Origin: Bisporella sp. PMI_857
Lineage: Eukaryota > Ascomycota > Leotiomycetes > Helotiales > Helotiaceae
NCBI GenBank assembly: GCA_021307315.1
Contig: JAJSPD010000049.1
Location: 186,001 to 250,000, forward strand
DNA: 64,000 bases
Direction of reading: 5' to 3'
Shown: one piece after another, positions 37,575 to 48,721 of the stretch
Layout: the number at the start of each line of letters is the position of its first letter
How positions within the stretch are numbered: the first letter of the stretch is position 1
Notes under the pieces: model-generated
Told to the model about the DNA's origin: nothing
Seen by the model: the letters and a program-made list of their open reading frames with translations, nothing else
The model's database searches: none
Translations under genes and position numbers: made by a program

Positions 37575-38007
37575 CTACCACTGCCAATAATCGAACTCGG
37601 GACTATGTATCCTTTGAGGCATTACCAGAAGCATGTGATAAGCAGGCCTAGTTTGCGGAACGTCCCGTCAGTGCGTTAATCCTGATCGATACTACTGAGT
37701 ACTCACCGGTAGTTTTTCCACGCGTATCTCCTGGCATAAGACATTCTTTTCCAGAAATAGAAGATTTCTTCGCTGGTCACGAAGGAATCTTGCTCATTCG
37801 CTGCGCAACCAGGCTGAAAACAGCCACTGATGACATGAATATCACGACATTATAAAACTCCATCTCTTAGCTAAAAGTAAAGTTCAGTCTGAGTGGGACA
37901 CTTACTGCGTTTCTCGAATATGCGCTCTCTTCTGCATCTGTACGAGCTTCAACAAAGAGGCGGCGAAGGTTTGGGAGATTCGCCTGTGTTGATTTTATTA
38001 GACTCAT
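37575..38007 (-). CDS. Candidate small three-exon gene, unknown product
   Basis: A hypothetical 93-aa protein from exons 37906-38007, 37707-37813 and 37575-37647. Introns of 92 and 59 nt have GTAAGT/GTGAGT donors and TTTTCAG/ACTAG acceptors, and all phases agree. Exon 1 reads MSLIKSTQANLPNLRRLF and ESAYSRNA; exon 2 reads ANEQDSFVTSEEIFYFW and RMSYARRYAWKNYR; exon 3 ends SPEFDYWQW. No homology is recognised. Support is only splice-site quality and protein-like composition. A 5' UTR intron (donor GTAAGC near 38070) is possible. The alternative is chance frames in intergenic DNA. Confidence 0.3.
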
Positions 38008-38446
38008 TGCTTGATATCTACCAAGGACCTACAGTAGAAGAGGAGGAAGCAGAAGCATAGAAGCTTACCATTCTATAAGTAGTTCTTGTTCATATGAATT
38101 GTTTCAAGTCGCATGAATTTCGCAGCATGGCTATCCTAAGTGTTCACTCCACATGAAGTCGAAGGTGCCCCCTTGTCCCCCCTGTTCGCTAGAGCTTGTC
38201 CTCGCCCCACATCACTTGCCCAGGCTGACCTCAAAATGTACAACATATACCAGAGTCAACCGGATAGGAGGCTCTCTTGTATCTAAACAATCTGGCCACA
38301 CAGATCGAAAGCGCCTGTGCGGAAACCACACGCAGAGTATTCAGCAACTTTAAATACTTTGAACAAAGCTGCCGCTTTGACTGCACGACCCAGAAACTAC
38401 GACGGTGTATGAGGGGCACAACCTCAAATCGCCATCTGTGTGAGTG
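38008..38446. other. AP-1 beta upstream region
   Basis: Presumed promoter and leader of the adaptin gene. It includes a CCCC-rich patch near 38168-38210. No gene was supported. Confidence 0.35.
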
Positions 38447-40786
38447 ATGGCGGTAAACAGAATCAGAGGGGCCTTTGCGGCTCCCAGGAAGGGCGAGACA
38501 TTCGAATTGAGGGCCGGTTTGGTGTCGCAGTATGCATACGAACGGAAGGAGGCGATTCAGAAGACCATCATGTCCATGACCTTGGGCAAGGATGTGTCTG
38601 CACTGTTTCCAGATGTCCTAAAGAACATTGCCACAGGTGATCTGGATCAGAAGAAGCTAGTTTATCTATACTTAATGTAAGTATTCTATGCCGTAATCTA
38701 GTTGTGCCGTTCTAATCTTGCGCTTCAGGAATTATGCCAAATCACACCCAGACTTGTGCATTTTAGCGGTCAATACCTTCGTCCAAGACTCTGAGGACCC
38801 GAACCCTTTAGTACGAGCGCTCGCGATCCGGACAATGGGCTGCATTAGGGTGGATAAGATGGTAGATTACATGGAAGAACCGTTACGGAAAACATTGCGA
38901 GACGAATCTCCTTATGTTCGAAAGACTGCTGCTATATGTGTCGCAAAGCTGTTTGATCTCAATCCCACCATGTGTCTGGAGAATGGATTCCTAGAAACGC
39001 TACAGGAGCTTATGGGAGACCCCAACCCTATGGTGGTCGCCAACTCCGTTACTGCACTGGTTGAAATTAACGAGACTGCGCCAGAGACAAAGGCCCTACG
39101 TGTGACATCAACAACACTAAAGAAGATGCTTATGGCTTTGAATGAGTGTACAGAATGGGGACGAGTCACGATCTTGACAACGTTGGCCGATTATGTTGCT
39201 GCGGACGAGAAGGAGTCGGAGCATATTTGTGAGCGAGTTTCACCACAATTTCAGCATGTTAACCCCAGCGTGGTGTTGGCGGCCGTAAAGGTTGTCTTCC
39301 TTCATATGAGGAATGTCAATCCCGAGCTGAACAAGACGTACCTGAAGAAAATGGCGCCTCCTCTAGGTATGTATAAACCATCTTTTAAAATATCAGTCTA
39401 ATATTATTAGTCACTCTTGTTGCATCTGCCCCAGAAGTGCAATACGTCGCTCTAAGGAATATCGATTTGCTATTGCAAGCTAAACCCGACATTCTCAGCA
39501 AAGAACTCCGGGTCTTCTTTTGCAAATATAATGATCCTCCTTATGTCAAACTGCAGAAGCTTGAAATTATGGTACGGATAGCCAACGAAAAGAATGTTGA
39601 TCAGTTACTAGCCGAGCTGAAGGAGTACGCCTTGGAGGTTGATATGGACTTTGTTCGGAGGGCTGTCAAAGCTATTGGACAAGCTGCGATTAAGATTGAA
39701 TCCTCTAGTGAAAAGTGCGTTAATACTCTACTCGACCTCATTGCGACAAAGGTCAACTATGTTGTTCAGGAAGCGATCGTGGTTATCAAGGACATCTTTA
39801 GAAAATATCCAGGATACGAGGGAATCATTCCAACTCTATGCAAATATATTGATGAACTGGATGAACCCGAAGCGAGAGGGGCCTTAATTTGGATCGTCGG
39901 GGAGTATGCAGAGAAGATTAGCAATGCAGATGAAATTTTAGAGGGCTTTGTGGAGGGATTCATGGAAGAATTCACGCAAACGCAGCTACAGATCCTCACC
40001 GCAGTAGTAAAGCTATTCCTCAAGAAGCCTGACAGAAACCAAGGCCTCGTTCAAAAGGTCCTGCAAGTCGCAACTGCAGAAAACGATAACCCAGATATTA
40101 GAGACAGAGCATACGTCTACTGGCGATTACTGTCAGGTGACCTGCAAGTTGCCAAGGTAAGTACCAATACTACGAAGGTTTTCCAATTGCTAACCAATTA
40201 GAATGTCATCCTCTCCGAAAAACCCTCCATCACTACTACCATGTCCTCGCTTCCGCCAGCTCTTCTAGAGCAACTTCTTACCGAATTATCTACTCTAGCA
40301 TCCGTCTACCACAAACCGCCAGAGACATTCGTGGGACAAGGTCGCTTCGGCGCTGATTCTATCCAGCACGCCGCCATCCAAGAGCAGATCGATGAGGCTG
40401 CAGACAACCCAATTGCAGCAGCATCTATCATCAATCCAGGAGCTTCTGTGAACAACGACAATCTCCTTGATATCGACTTCGATGGTGCAGCTCCAGCATC
40501 CGCCGAAGCACCTCCCAGCGCAGGAGCATCAGGCTTAGAAGGACTGGCAGGCACTCCTCAAAGAGTTGCAAGTCCAGAGGCAGCTCAGCCAGGTGGAAGC
40601 AGTATGGATGATATGATGGGACTTTTTGATATGAGTGGCCCCAGCGCAGCAGCAGCTCCAGGACAAATTGATTTAATGAATGGCTTCGCGGGTCTGGATC
40701 TAGGTGGAGCAAGCCAGCCTCCTCCTGCACAAACGCAATTACAAGGCCAGAAGAAGACAAATGAGGACCTCCTGGGGATGTTTTAA
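38447..40786 (+). CDS. APL2: AP-1 adaptor complex beta subunit (beta-adaptin)
   Basis: 724-aa large subunit of a clathrin adaptor for trans-Golgi/endosome sorting. Exons are 38447-38676, 38729-39366, 39435-40156 and 40202-40786; introns are 52, 68 and 45 nt. The trunk is HEAT-repeat sequence with family signatures ([69 protein letters not shown]). Past about residue 560 comes a flexible hinge with a clathrin box (LLDIDFDG), Gly/Ala/Pro-rich sequence, and the end NEDLLGMF. No C-terminal ear domain is visible, as in other filamentous-ascomycete beta subunits. AP-1 rather than AP-2 is inferred from the short hinge ending without an ear. Confidence 0.87.
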
Positions 40787-41528
40787 ATATAGTGTTTATA
40801 GCGAGCTAAAATGGTATACCTCATTCTATGATACATTATCAGTTTTCCAAACAAAAACGTGAAACTATCATGCTTTGTTTTTTCGGGGGGAAGAGACTAA
40901 TCTTATAAATCCTTATAGATCCCAATTCTATCACACAACTCACTCCGGTTAGCAGTCCCGACAAGCGGCCACAATAGTCAGTACGCAGAATCGTTCCAAC
41001 AACTCCAGTCGTCAGGTGTCCCGTCCGGAAACCGAAGATATCAGGTCGATCTAGCGCAGCCTTTTTCGGAAATCAAATCGAGATTCTGGCCAAACCCAGC
41101 CATCTTTCTGACAGGTGAAACGGGTTTAGATGTCTCCTTTTTCCTTCCTGAGAGGCGGAAGACCGATTGCAGATATTCCACCTGGAGCGTGAGGATCTAG
41201 TGCGTTTTCTTACGTCATCCCCTGTGCAAAGGGAGGTTTATCGGCCCTGTGTGAACTATGTATCTCAGATATGTGTGGCTGAGACGCGGTGCGATGGTGT
41301 TTGACAACCCCAACAGCTTAGGTCTTTTTTCTTATTTCTATAAAGGTTTTCCTTGTTCATATCTAGGCTGTAAGTTGAATCGGCGCTAATTATATGATTG
41401 ATATACCTCTGTCGCTCTTGTCTTCTGGTCAGTCATTTTATATCGGAAAGGTGAAGTTTGTCTTGTCAGCCCTTCTGACAAGCTATTTATAGTAGCTAAT
41501 CTTCATAAACACTTCTTATTTCCTTTGC
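40787..41528. other. Convergent 3' intergenic region
   Basis: 742 bp between the stops of AP-1 beta and CUE3, presumably both 3' UTRs. No gene-like frame, repeat or RNA was recognised. Confidence 0.4.
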
Positions 41529-43890
41529 TCAGCCAGCAAAGCCTCCTCTAGCCATCTTCTTTGCCCTCTGGTCCCTCCGATTATGGTTAGCCCTCGACCC
41601 TTTGTTCGCCTCCTTTCCGCGTCTTGCAGCCTCTGTATCCCTCTCACTAGCCGGACCTGCCACATTCCCTCTTCCCCTCCCACGTCCACCTCTCCCTTGC
41701 CCTCTCAATCTCCCTCCTCGTCCCCGGTGGTTCGGGTTATTCCAATCCACATCTGAGTCCTCGGTTCCAGAACCCGCAGGGCTAGCTTTCCATGACGTTG
41801 CAGCAAGAGTGTTTTGCTGTCCGCTAAAGTGCGAGAATTTGGCTTCAAGACGCCGGATCTGACGAGAATCGCGGACGAGCATGATACCCCAGCCGTAGAT
41901 GGCTTCATCCGTCATACCCGTTTCTTCCTTAAGTTTCGTTCGGAGATCCGCTGTCTTTGGCTCTTTATTGTTGCGTGTAAACACTTCTGGATGGTTTTTG
42001 TAGGCTATGAATAGCGCTTCGTCTCGTGCATCTTGAATCTCATGGCTCACGTCGGGATTGTCTCCTGGAGTTCCAGCATCTACTGTTCCCCCTACATCAG
42101 CTGTGTCGTAAGTATCATCGCGCTCGTCATCGTCAGAATCAAATGTTGCCAAGGCTGAGAGAATCGCAGCTCTAGTTGGTGCCATTGATTTGTCTTGGAG
42201 AACATCGTCTGCGGTCTTCTCTGGGTTCTTACGGCCGAAATGAAGTTTAGATGTATCCATTGTGAGCTGGTCAAAGTCGTCATCGTCAAAAATATTACGT
42301 CGAATAGGAAGCTGTGAGGAAGAAGGATATGGAGCTATATCAGGAGGAAGCTTATTCGCTTTATGAGACACAATATCCCTAATAATGATCAGTATAATCA
42401 ACATACATGGGCTTGAACTTACAGAGTTTCTGCCTGATTGGCATTCGCCAGATGAGCTGGTAGAGACTGTTCTAATAAGTGTGCAATCACTTGTTCAGTG
42501 TCATCATCGTATGCATCTAGCATTTTAGCAATGAAACCGGAACCAAGATTAGGGAAGATGTCCTGCACTTGTGAAATCAAGCTGGCTTGATGGATATGTG
42601 CTTGTTCGCTCCCAATATCAGGTTCAGTGGCAATGCCTTTGCCTTTGTTGAGCTTCTTCCGAACCTGTTAGGTCTCATATCAGTATTGAGACAAGGTTAA
42701 GGGATAAAAGTATTCCCTGAGAGATTAATAAGAACGGTATTATAAAATACTCACAGGTCTTCTTCTAGGGTTTTCAAATGCTTTAAGATCATCAAGAACA
42801 GCTTTGGCTCTTGGGGTTACGGCTCCACTAGACTCCATCCGTTCTTGAATCTTACTTAATAAATCAGTCTTCAAGGCTAATTCTGCAACTAGAGAGTCCT
42901 TTGAAGAGTCCTTCGTGTTGAATGTAGCGGCCTTCAATGAATAGATCTGATCAAGAAGAAGAGAATACTTGGGATCAGAATCTATAGCATAGAGAAGTCA
43001 GCAGTATTTCTGCTGAGTTGTAGTAAAGTAAAATAAAATAATGAATAACAGCCCAGCAAGTATCGAAAACGGAATCTACCAACCATTAATTAGTCCTATC
43101 AGACTATAGTATGTGGTTCTAGCAATAACAGTCCGGAGTTCTTGACTGATTGATAGCGAATAACAAGATACGAGAGAATCTAGGAAGTCACTGCCAGTCA
43201 TAAACAGGACCGAGGCTTTTGGTGAAGCCCGTACCAACCGAGAGACTTGCTGCAATTCTTTACAGACATCGTCTAGGTTACCATTCACACTAGCATCGAG
43301 CTCTTTTATTAGATTTCGCTTCACAGCATCCAGCGATGCCTCCAAAAAGACGGAGTTCTTTTCCCAGACTCTTGAGCTTAACTTAGATCCATTTTCTATA
43401 CCATATGCAGAGCAGATGGTTACAAGGAAATCCCATCTAAGGAGAGTATCTTCCGGCGAAGGAATAGATGTCAGAAACCTATCCAGTAGTAGGAAAGAGA
43501 GCTTCCGAAGCTTGGTGATCTTCTTCGTGTCTTTGCACGGGAGGGTGTCTCGTGAAAGCGCTAGCTCTTGCACGAACGACTTGAGAAAGAGCGATACTGA
43601 ATCAATTTTCGCAGTTTGCTTCAGGAATATTGAAATTGGCAGTGACAAATATGCTTCAGCAAGTGTTATCCAGGCACTAAGAAAGGAATTAAAGTTAGCG
43701 TTGGACTAAACACGTGAGAAAGGTTTCAAACAAAACATCAAGTTTGTCATAGCAAAATAACATAAATGCGCCAGTCTCCATATGCTTACTCTAGAGCGGC
43801 TTCCCATTCTTCTGGGACTTGATGATGTCTCCAGGCTGCTTCCGGAAATGGTGCCAATGGAGGAAGTTGCAAGTTTGCTTCGAGGCTCAT
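41529..43890 (-). CDS. CUE3: CUE-domain protein Cue3/ASCC2 (RQT complex)
   Basis: 670-aa homologue of yeast Cue3 (Rqt3) and human ASCC2, a ubiquitin-reading subunit of the ribosome quality control trigger complex that splits collided ribosomes. Exons are 43790-43890, 43084-43676, 42755-42981, 42423-42664 and 41529-42378; introns are 113, 102, 90 and 44 nt. The N-terminus begins MSLEANLQLPPLAPFPEAAW. A helical domain follows (SFLLLDRFLTSIPSPEDTL). The CUE domain lies in exon 4, about residues 335-380 (SLISQVQDIFPNLGSGFIAK, then VIAHLLEQSLPAHL). The C-terminus is acidic, then RGG-rich (RGRGGRLRGQGRGG) and basic. Size and order fit Cue3. It is head-to-head with RPS20. Confidence 0.85.
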
Positions 43891-44255
43891 GGCTGGATTT
43901 GAAAACAGTAAAGAACTCTGAATATATGAAAGCCCTCTTCCCTACTTCGATAGAAACAAGGCCAGCTTCGTTCTCCTAAATAATTATTATTTAGTCCGAT
44001 CTCACTCACAACCTTGACATCCACGCCGTTCGAGTCAATCATGCCTGGTACCACAAGCTGACCAATCAGAACTAGTTTCCTTCGCTTATGGGGCAAACGC
44101 CAAGATTTCGCGGCCGCACACAACTTCAATTCGAATTTCGCCGTCTCTACATTCCTTCTTTTCTGTCTAGATCGCCAACGCAATTCAATCCGCGACCACC
44201 TTCATCACTTTGCCGAATCAAAACGATCGAGTCGTGAAGGACTACCACATACAAG
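43891..44255. promoter_or_regulatory. CUE3-RPS20 bidirectional promoter
   Basis: 365 bp between the two start codons, so both promoters must lie here. It holds the GCGGCCGC palindrome at 44110-44117, and pyrimidine-rich sequence follows toward RPS20 (CATTCCTTCTTTTCTGTC). No TATA box is obvious. Confidence 0.6.
44110..44117. promoter_or_regulatory. GCGGCCGC palindrome in CUE3/RPS20 promoter
   Basis: Third promoter copy of the octamer, 139 bp upstream of the RPS20 ATG and 220 bp upstream of the CUE3 ATG. Function is inferred from recurrence only. Confidence 0.4.
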
Positions 44256-44713
44256 ATGTCATACAACAAGCCAGAGAAAGGAGAGTTCGGAGAGGGCCCA
44301 GTACGATTCACATTTTCACCCCACCAAAATATCAAACGCTTATGACATCTTAGAAAACCCACAAGATCCGTATCACTCTTACCAGCAAGAACGTCAAGTC
44401 GCTCGAGAAGGTCTCCCAGGAGCTCATTGACCGTGCCAAGGGCAAGGACCTCCGTGTCAAGGGCCCAGTCCGTCTCCCAACCAAGACTCTCAAGGTCACC
44501 ACCCGTAAGACACCTTGTGGTGAGGGTTCCAAGACCTGGGATACCTTTGAGATGAGAATCCACAAGCGTTTGATTGAGTGGGTGTTCTTGAATCATTGCT
44601 GTATGGAAAGTGACTAATGTTAGGATAGTCTTAACGCACCAACCGAGGTCGTCAAGCAGATCATCATCAACATCGAGGCTGGAGTTGAGGTCGAGGTTAC
44701 TATTGCTGCTTAA
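44256..44713 (+). CDS. RPS20: 40S ribosomal protein S20 (uS10)
   Basis: 117-aa small-subunit ribosomal protein at the 40S head. Exons are 44256-44300, 44354-44577 and 44629-44713; introns are 53 and 51 nt. The joined protein starts [18 protein letters not shown], and the conserved core contains [54 protein letters not shown] and a C-terminus of VEVEVTIAA. Lys5 and Lys8 occupy the N-terminal tail where yeast uS10 is ubiquitinated at Lys6 and Lys8 by Hel2 on collided ribosomes. The divergent neighbour is CUE3. A long minus-strand frame over this gene (44147-44596) is an antisense artefact of biased codon use. Confidence 0.96.
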
Positions 44714-46456
44714 GAGCTGTGACTTGCTTGGACACCAAATGGCCGAGACTGTGCCACTGGCTTATGCCACCAGCTTCCACTCTTCGAAGGAAGAATACTC
44801 AATCAATAAAATTGTTTTGAGCCACATCTTTCCTACCTTCTAAGTTACTCCCGTGAGAGAAAGTCTGCTTCTCAAAATTTGTCTCAGGATCAAAGTTATG
44901 AGTCTTGACACATCAAGCATGCGAGTTGATAAATATATTCGTCCTATTCGAGGTTTTGTCTTTTCAATATTCTCCTACACTTATTGACCGGATTCCTCAA
45001 TTTAAGACATGAACACAAGAGTAGTCTTACTGGCCGGTCAGTTGACAATTAGTGGCATTAGGCGTACCTCACCTGTGTAAAGTTGATAGTACCATTCGGG
45101 TTGTCTCTAGATGGACTATATGTATAATCCAAATTTGCCGGCACAGATTTTGTCCGCTTCCATGAACCCAGCACCCAGTAGCAATTACTCATATCAATTG
45201 ATCTGCCAGAATAATCTTACGAAATTTGCACCTCTATGGCTAGCTAAGAGCAGTTTGTAGTCTATCAAAAGCATCTTACAGCATCCATACCATTGCGGCT
45301 AGCCAATAGTTTGCTTTCAGACATTTCACTAGTTACTAGGATCGGTTTATTCATGGCCAGAGACAGACGTAGCGGTTTCAGCTACTATCATAGCTATATG
45401 TCAAGCCTAAATTTCAGACAGAATGCTAATGTAATGAAGAACTTACGGGGCGATATCTGAAGTGGGAGCCGAACTTCTTTTCCTAGATCCGCTCATGTAT
45501 TTGTCACTTCTAACATCGTGCTGCATGCAAGACATTGTGTAAAGCTTATTAATTGCCATGTCAGGACCCAGAATGGGTAAAGCTCGGGGATTATCATCTA
45601 GTTAATCGCCATTGCATTTCGAGCCCTAATTACCCGTTAACAGCCCATTCACCCGACTCGACCTGCCGAAACCTCACCAAAACCCTAAGGCTGATTCGAA
45701 GGCCGTAATTGTCAAAAACTCGACAGCAATTTTTGCGCCAAGGGCATTTCATCTATAAAAGATGACAAGCCTAAAGTGGACGAGTAAAGCCTTTGATCCG
45801 GTCATCACACCTGACCTTCTTCTTTCTTACGAGGGCAGACCAAGGGGGACAAGATGGGCAGATCTTCTTGTGGAACATAATTTTATTGCAAATAATTATA
45901 CGTTGACGAACAATTCATGTATTCAGTCAATGATAGATCGTGGCTGGGCAAGTCTCGTCCCATGAACCTGGAACACCTCTCCTCAAGGGATAAGGAAACG
46001 TGCCTTATGCCGTGCTCCAATGCTATGTCAAACAATAGCAAGCATGAAACTCTAAAGAAGCAATACGTACAAAACACATGGTCCTTGCATTGCGTCGCGT
46101 TGCGGCTAAAACAGAGCAGTAAACGCCCGGGATTTAGCCACACCTTACTGCCGACAAACGTAGAACAAACGACCAGTCAAATGCAAATAATTACTCATTA
46201 CAGAGCAGACAGTAATAAACTAGCGATGCCGGCAATCCTTGAACTCTGGGGTATTGCGGGGACATACTATCAAGCATGCGGAAAACATACGGGAGAGCCC
46301 AATCGCGGGTAGAAGGGAGACAGGATGAAATGTTACCGGGACTCCTCTAGATCTGCCGACGTTTGTCGTGATAGACTTAAAAAGAAATGGGATCCGCGTG
46401 GGCACGAACTCGTAGTCGTCCGTCTCCTGACGATTGTTTGTATTGCAATATCGAAA
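44714..46456. other. 1.7 kb intergenic region with exon-like blocks
   Basis: Minus strand: 45447-45535 reads MSCMQHDVRSDKY...SDIA and ends at a GTAAGT donor, and 45073-45192 reads MSNCYWVLGSWKRTK...NPNGTINFTQ and ends at a GTGAGG donor. Between them a short frame (EMSESKLLASRNGMD) is also bounded by splice-like sites, but no combination joins all three in frame. A 131-codon plus-strand frame (45917-46312) has no recognisable domain. Together these hint at a small broken or mis-assembled gene. Confidence 0.25.
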
Positions 46457-47668
46457 ATGGTTGGGGTTTCATTCCTGTTCGCCGCTGCGGCGCTCGCTAT
46501 CCTCGGTACGGCTCATCCAGGAGAACATCACGATCATGAACTGATCAGGCGTCAAATGGAGATGCGGGCTGCGATGGCGGAGAACCAGGCCAGAGAGGCA
46601 AGTGAGTGTGAGGGCTCGTTTGACGTGATCGCTCGACGAGAACGAGCAGTAGCGCGACGTGCTGCGACGCTACGAAGACTTCGCATTGAGCGTGGAATTG
46701 ACCCAGATCGTAAGTAGCTGGGCTTCAAAAGCATTCTTCATACGATGGCTGACTCCGAAAGTCCCAATTCTGCACCGCAGAACCCTCCAGCAGTTCAACC
46801 AGCACGCCACCAAGCAACATGACCACACGAAGGAGAATAAGTACACACTCAATTCAACTGTTACTGATCTATTTGGAGCCAATGTGTCTTGTATACTGAC
46901 TCCGGACAATGCCAATGGCCCTTACTTGTATGTCCAGCTAATGTGAGAATCAAGAATCAATGATGTAACTAATATTATTCAAGCGTTCAAGGAGAAATGA
47001 TCAGGTCCAACGTTGTGGAGAACTTAAAGGGTGTTCCAGTCCATCTTGAGATCCAATTCGTGGACACTACAACCTGCAAGCCAGCTACAAGTCTGCTTGT
47101 CGATATCTGGTCTTGCGACCCAGCTGGAAAGTACAGCGGTGTCGCTGCTGCAGGTCAAGGTGGCTTGCAGACCACCTACCTCCGAGGAGTGCAACCAACC
47201 GATAAGGACGGTGTCGTGGAGTTCGACACCCTTTTCCCCGGCCACTACAGCGGTCGTGCAACTCACGAGCATGTAATCACCCACACCGGTGCCACTATCC
47301 TAGCCAATGGTTCATATACTGGCGGCCGCATCTCGCATCTCTCACAGATTTTCTATGATCAACCTTTGATCGATGCAGTTGAGAGGCTCGCCCCGTACAG
47401 CTCTAATACCATCGCAAAGACCTCTAACACCGCAGATCAGTTCACTGGATACTCGGCTACTGCGGCATATGACCCGTTCCCAGAGTATGTGTATTTGGGC
47501 ACTTCGCTGCAGCAGGGATTGTTTACATGGATCGAGATGGGAATTAACCCGAATTCTGATTATACGCAGTACGCGCCAGCTGCTTCGTACTGGGGACCTA
47601 ACGGAGGCTCGAACAACCCAAACTTTAACATGGGTATTGTCGGTACTCCACCTTCTACTCACGGATGA
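46457..47668 (+). CDS. Secreted intradiol ring-cleavage dioxygenase-like protein
   Basis: 367-aa extracellular protein related to protocatechuate 3,4-dioxygenase, non-haem Fe(III) enzymes that open catechol rings between the hydroxyls. Exons are 46457-46709, 46762-46927 and 46984-47668; introns are 52 and 56 nt. The N-terminal signal peptide is VSFLFAAAALAILGTAHPG. A charged linker follows with HRRTLQQFNQHATKQHDH. Iron-ligand candidates are the Tyr of DNANGPYFVQGEM, formed across intron 2, and the Tyr/His cluster FPGHYSGRATHEHVITH. DIWSCDPAGKYSG is also family-typical. The C-terminal part is Asn/Gly/Ser-rich. Likely substrates are plant or lignin-derived catechols. It opens an accessory region of poorly conserved genes. 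Confidence 0.85.
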
Positions 47669-48721
47669 AGTGGCTGGGAGCGAGTGTTTTCTATAACAGG
47701 ACTTGAGAGCACTATCCCAAGTAGAGCACGAGGGTCAAATATTAGCGCTTTGCGTCTTTGGTAGCTTGATATAAAACAATAAAGAATGCTTGTATCCATG
47801 TGTTTTTTGACTTGCATTGTGTGGCTCCACTTTTAGGTAGCACTGGGAAGATGGGTCGGGCCGCAACGTTAAATCCAAACTTTAACACTGTCCATATGAC
47901 CATTCGGATATTTTCTTTCCACAATCGTCCATTGTTTAAGATAACGCTAGGGTGAGTTGCCGTACGAAGTTGTTTATATAATTGCAGGGCGACATACTTA
48001 AGTATAGGTGTAAGTATGAACCACGAGGCAATATGTGAGTGGAGCCAGCATCCCGGGCGGCATACACGCATCATCTAGTGCAGCATGTCTCCTGCAACAC
48101 GAAGCACCCCTGCTCCATGGGATTAGCGTGGAGTACATAAGTAAATAAACGACACTGGTAGATAGCTAAGAGCAGAGAATATCCCTCGCGCTGTTTCTCT
48201 TGTACTATCTCCACGATTCGAGGCTTCCTCCTGCGCATGATCGAGTAAATAGGCGAGAGGCATGTACATTAAGACTCCACTAAGACCCAGTTACATAACT
48301 AGCGGTGTGCTAGCTAATACTGATATATACCGGATTCCGTCAACTCTGTGTGCTGGTCTTTTTGCTGCAAGTGACCGCCGTGAAGAACTTTCTCAATCAT
48401 GAGGCATGGCTAAGGATATATGATTTGATTTTCGTAAGTTCTCGAAATCTTGATCCCTGGTTCCTATAAATGTCGCTTCTGAGACTGTGCTTAGCTGACA
48501 ACTCGGTTTGGCTAACATGTAGACTATTAAGGCGGCAGCCACTGATGTGAGCGTTATTAAAGACGAAATCACAAGGAGGTCATCATGTCCATTCCCGCTA
48601 CAGATGCCACCTACTAAGATTAGTGTGTGTCACTATTTGGAATGTGCTTAGACATCTACCTGCGAGAAGCCTATAAAGCTGAAGGTTCACTTTTGAGGGT
48701 TCTTTTTGGAGCCTTCCACTC
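47669..48721. other. Intergenic region, no supported gene
   Basis: A 110-codon minus-strand frame (47742-48074) has hydrophobic, Trp/Ile-rich composition typical of chance frames. No RNA gene, repeat or transposon end was recognised. Confidence 0.4.

Noticed and set aside
37575..37640. Minus-strand T-arm-like sequence (GAGTTCGATTATT) near a pairable acceptor
   Set aside because: No convincing anticodon arm or box A at the right spacing.
37814..37905. An alternative acceptor giving HGCFQPGC, reminiscent of a pheromone cysteine core
   Set aside because: No repeats, no processing sites (KR or dipeptide spacers) and no signal peptide; the resemblance is superficial.
44147..44596. Minus-strand 149-codon frame over RPS20
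   Set aside because: It lies wholly antisense to a clear ribosomal protein gene with strong codon bias.
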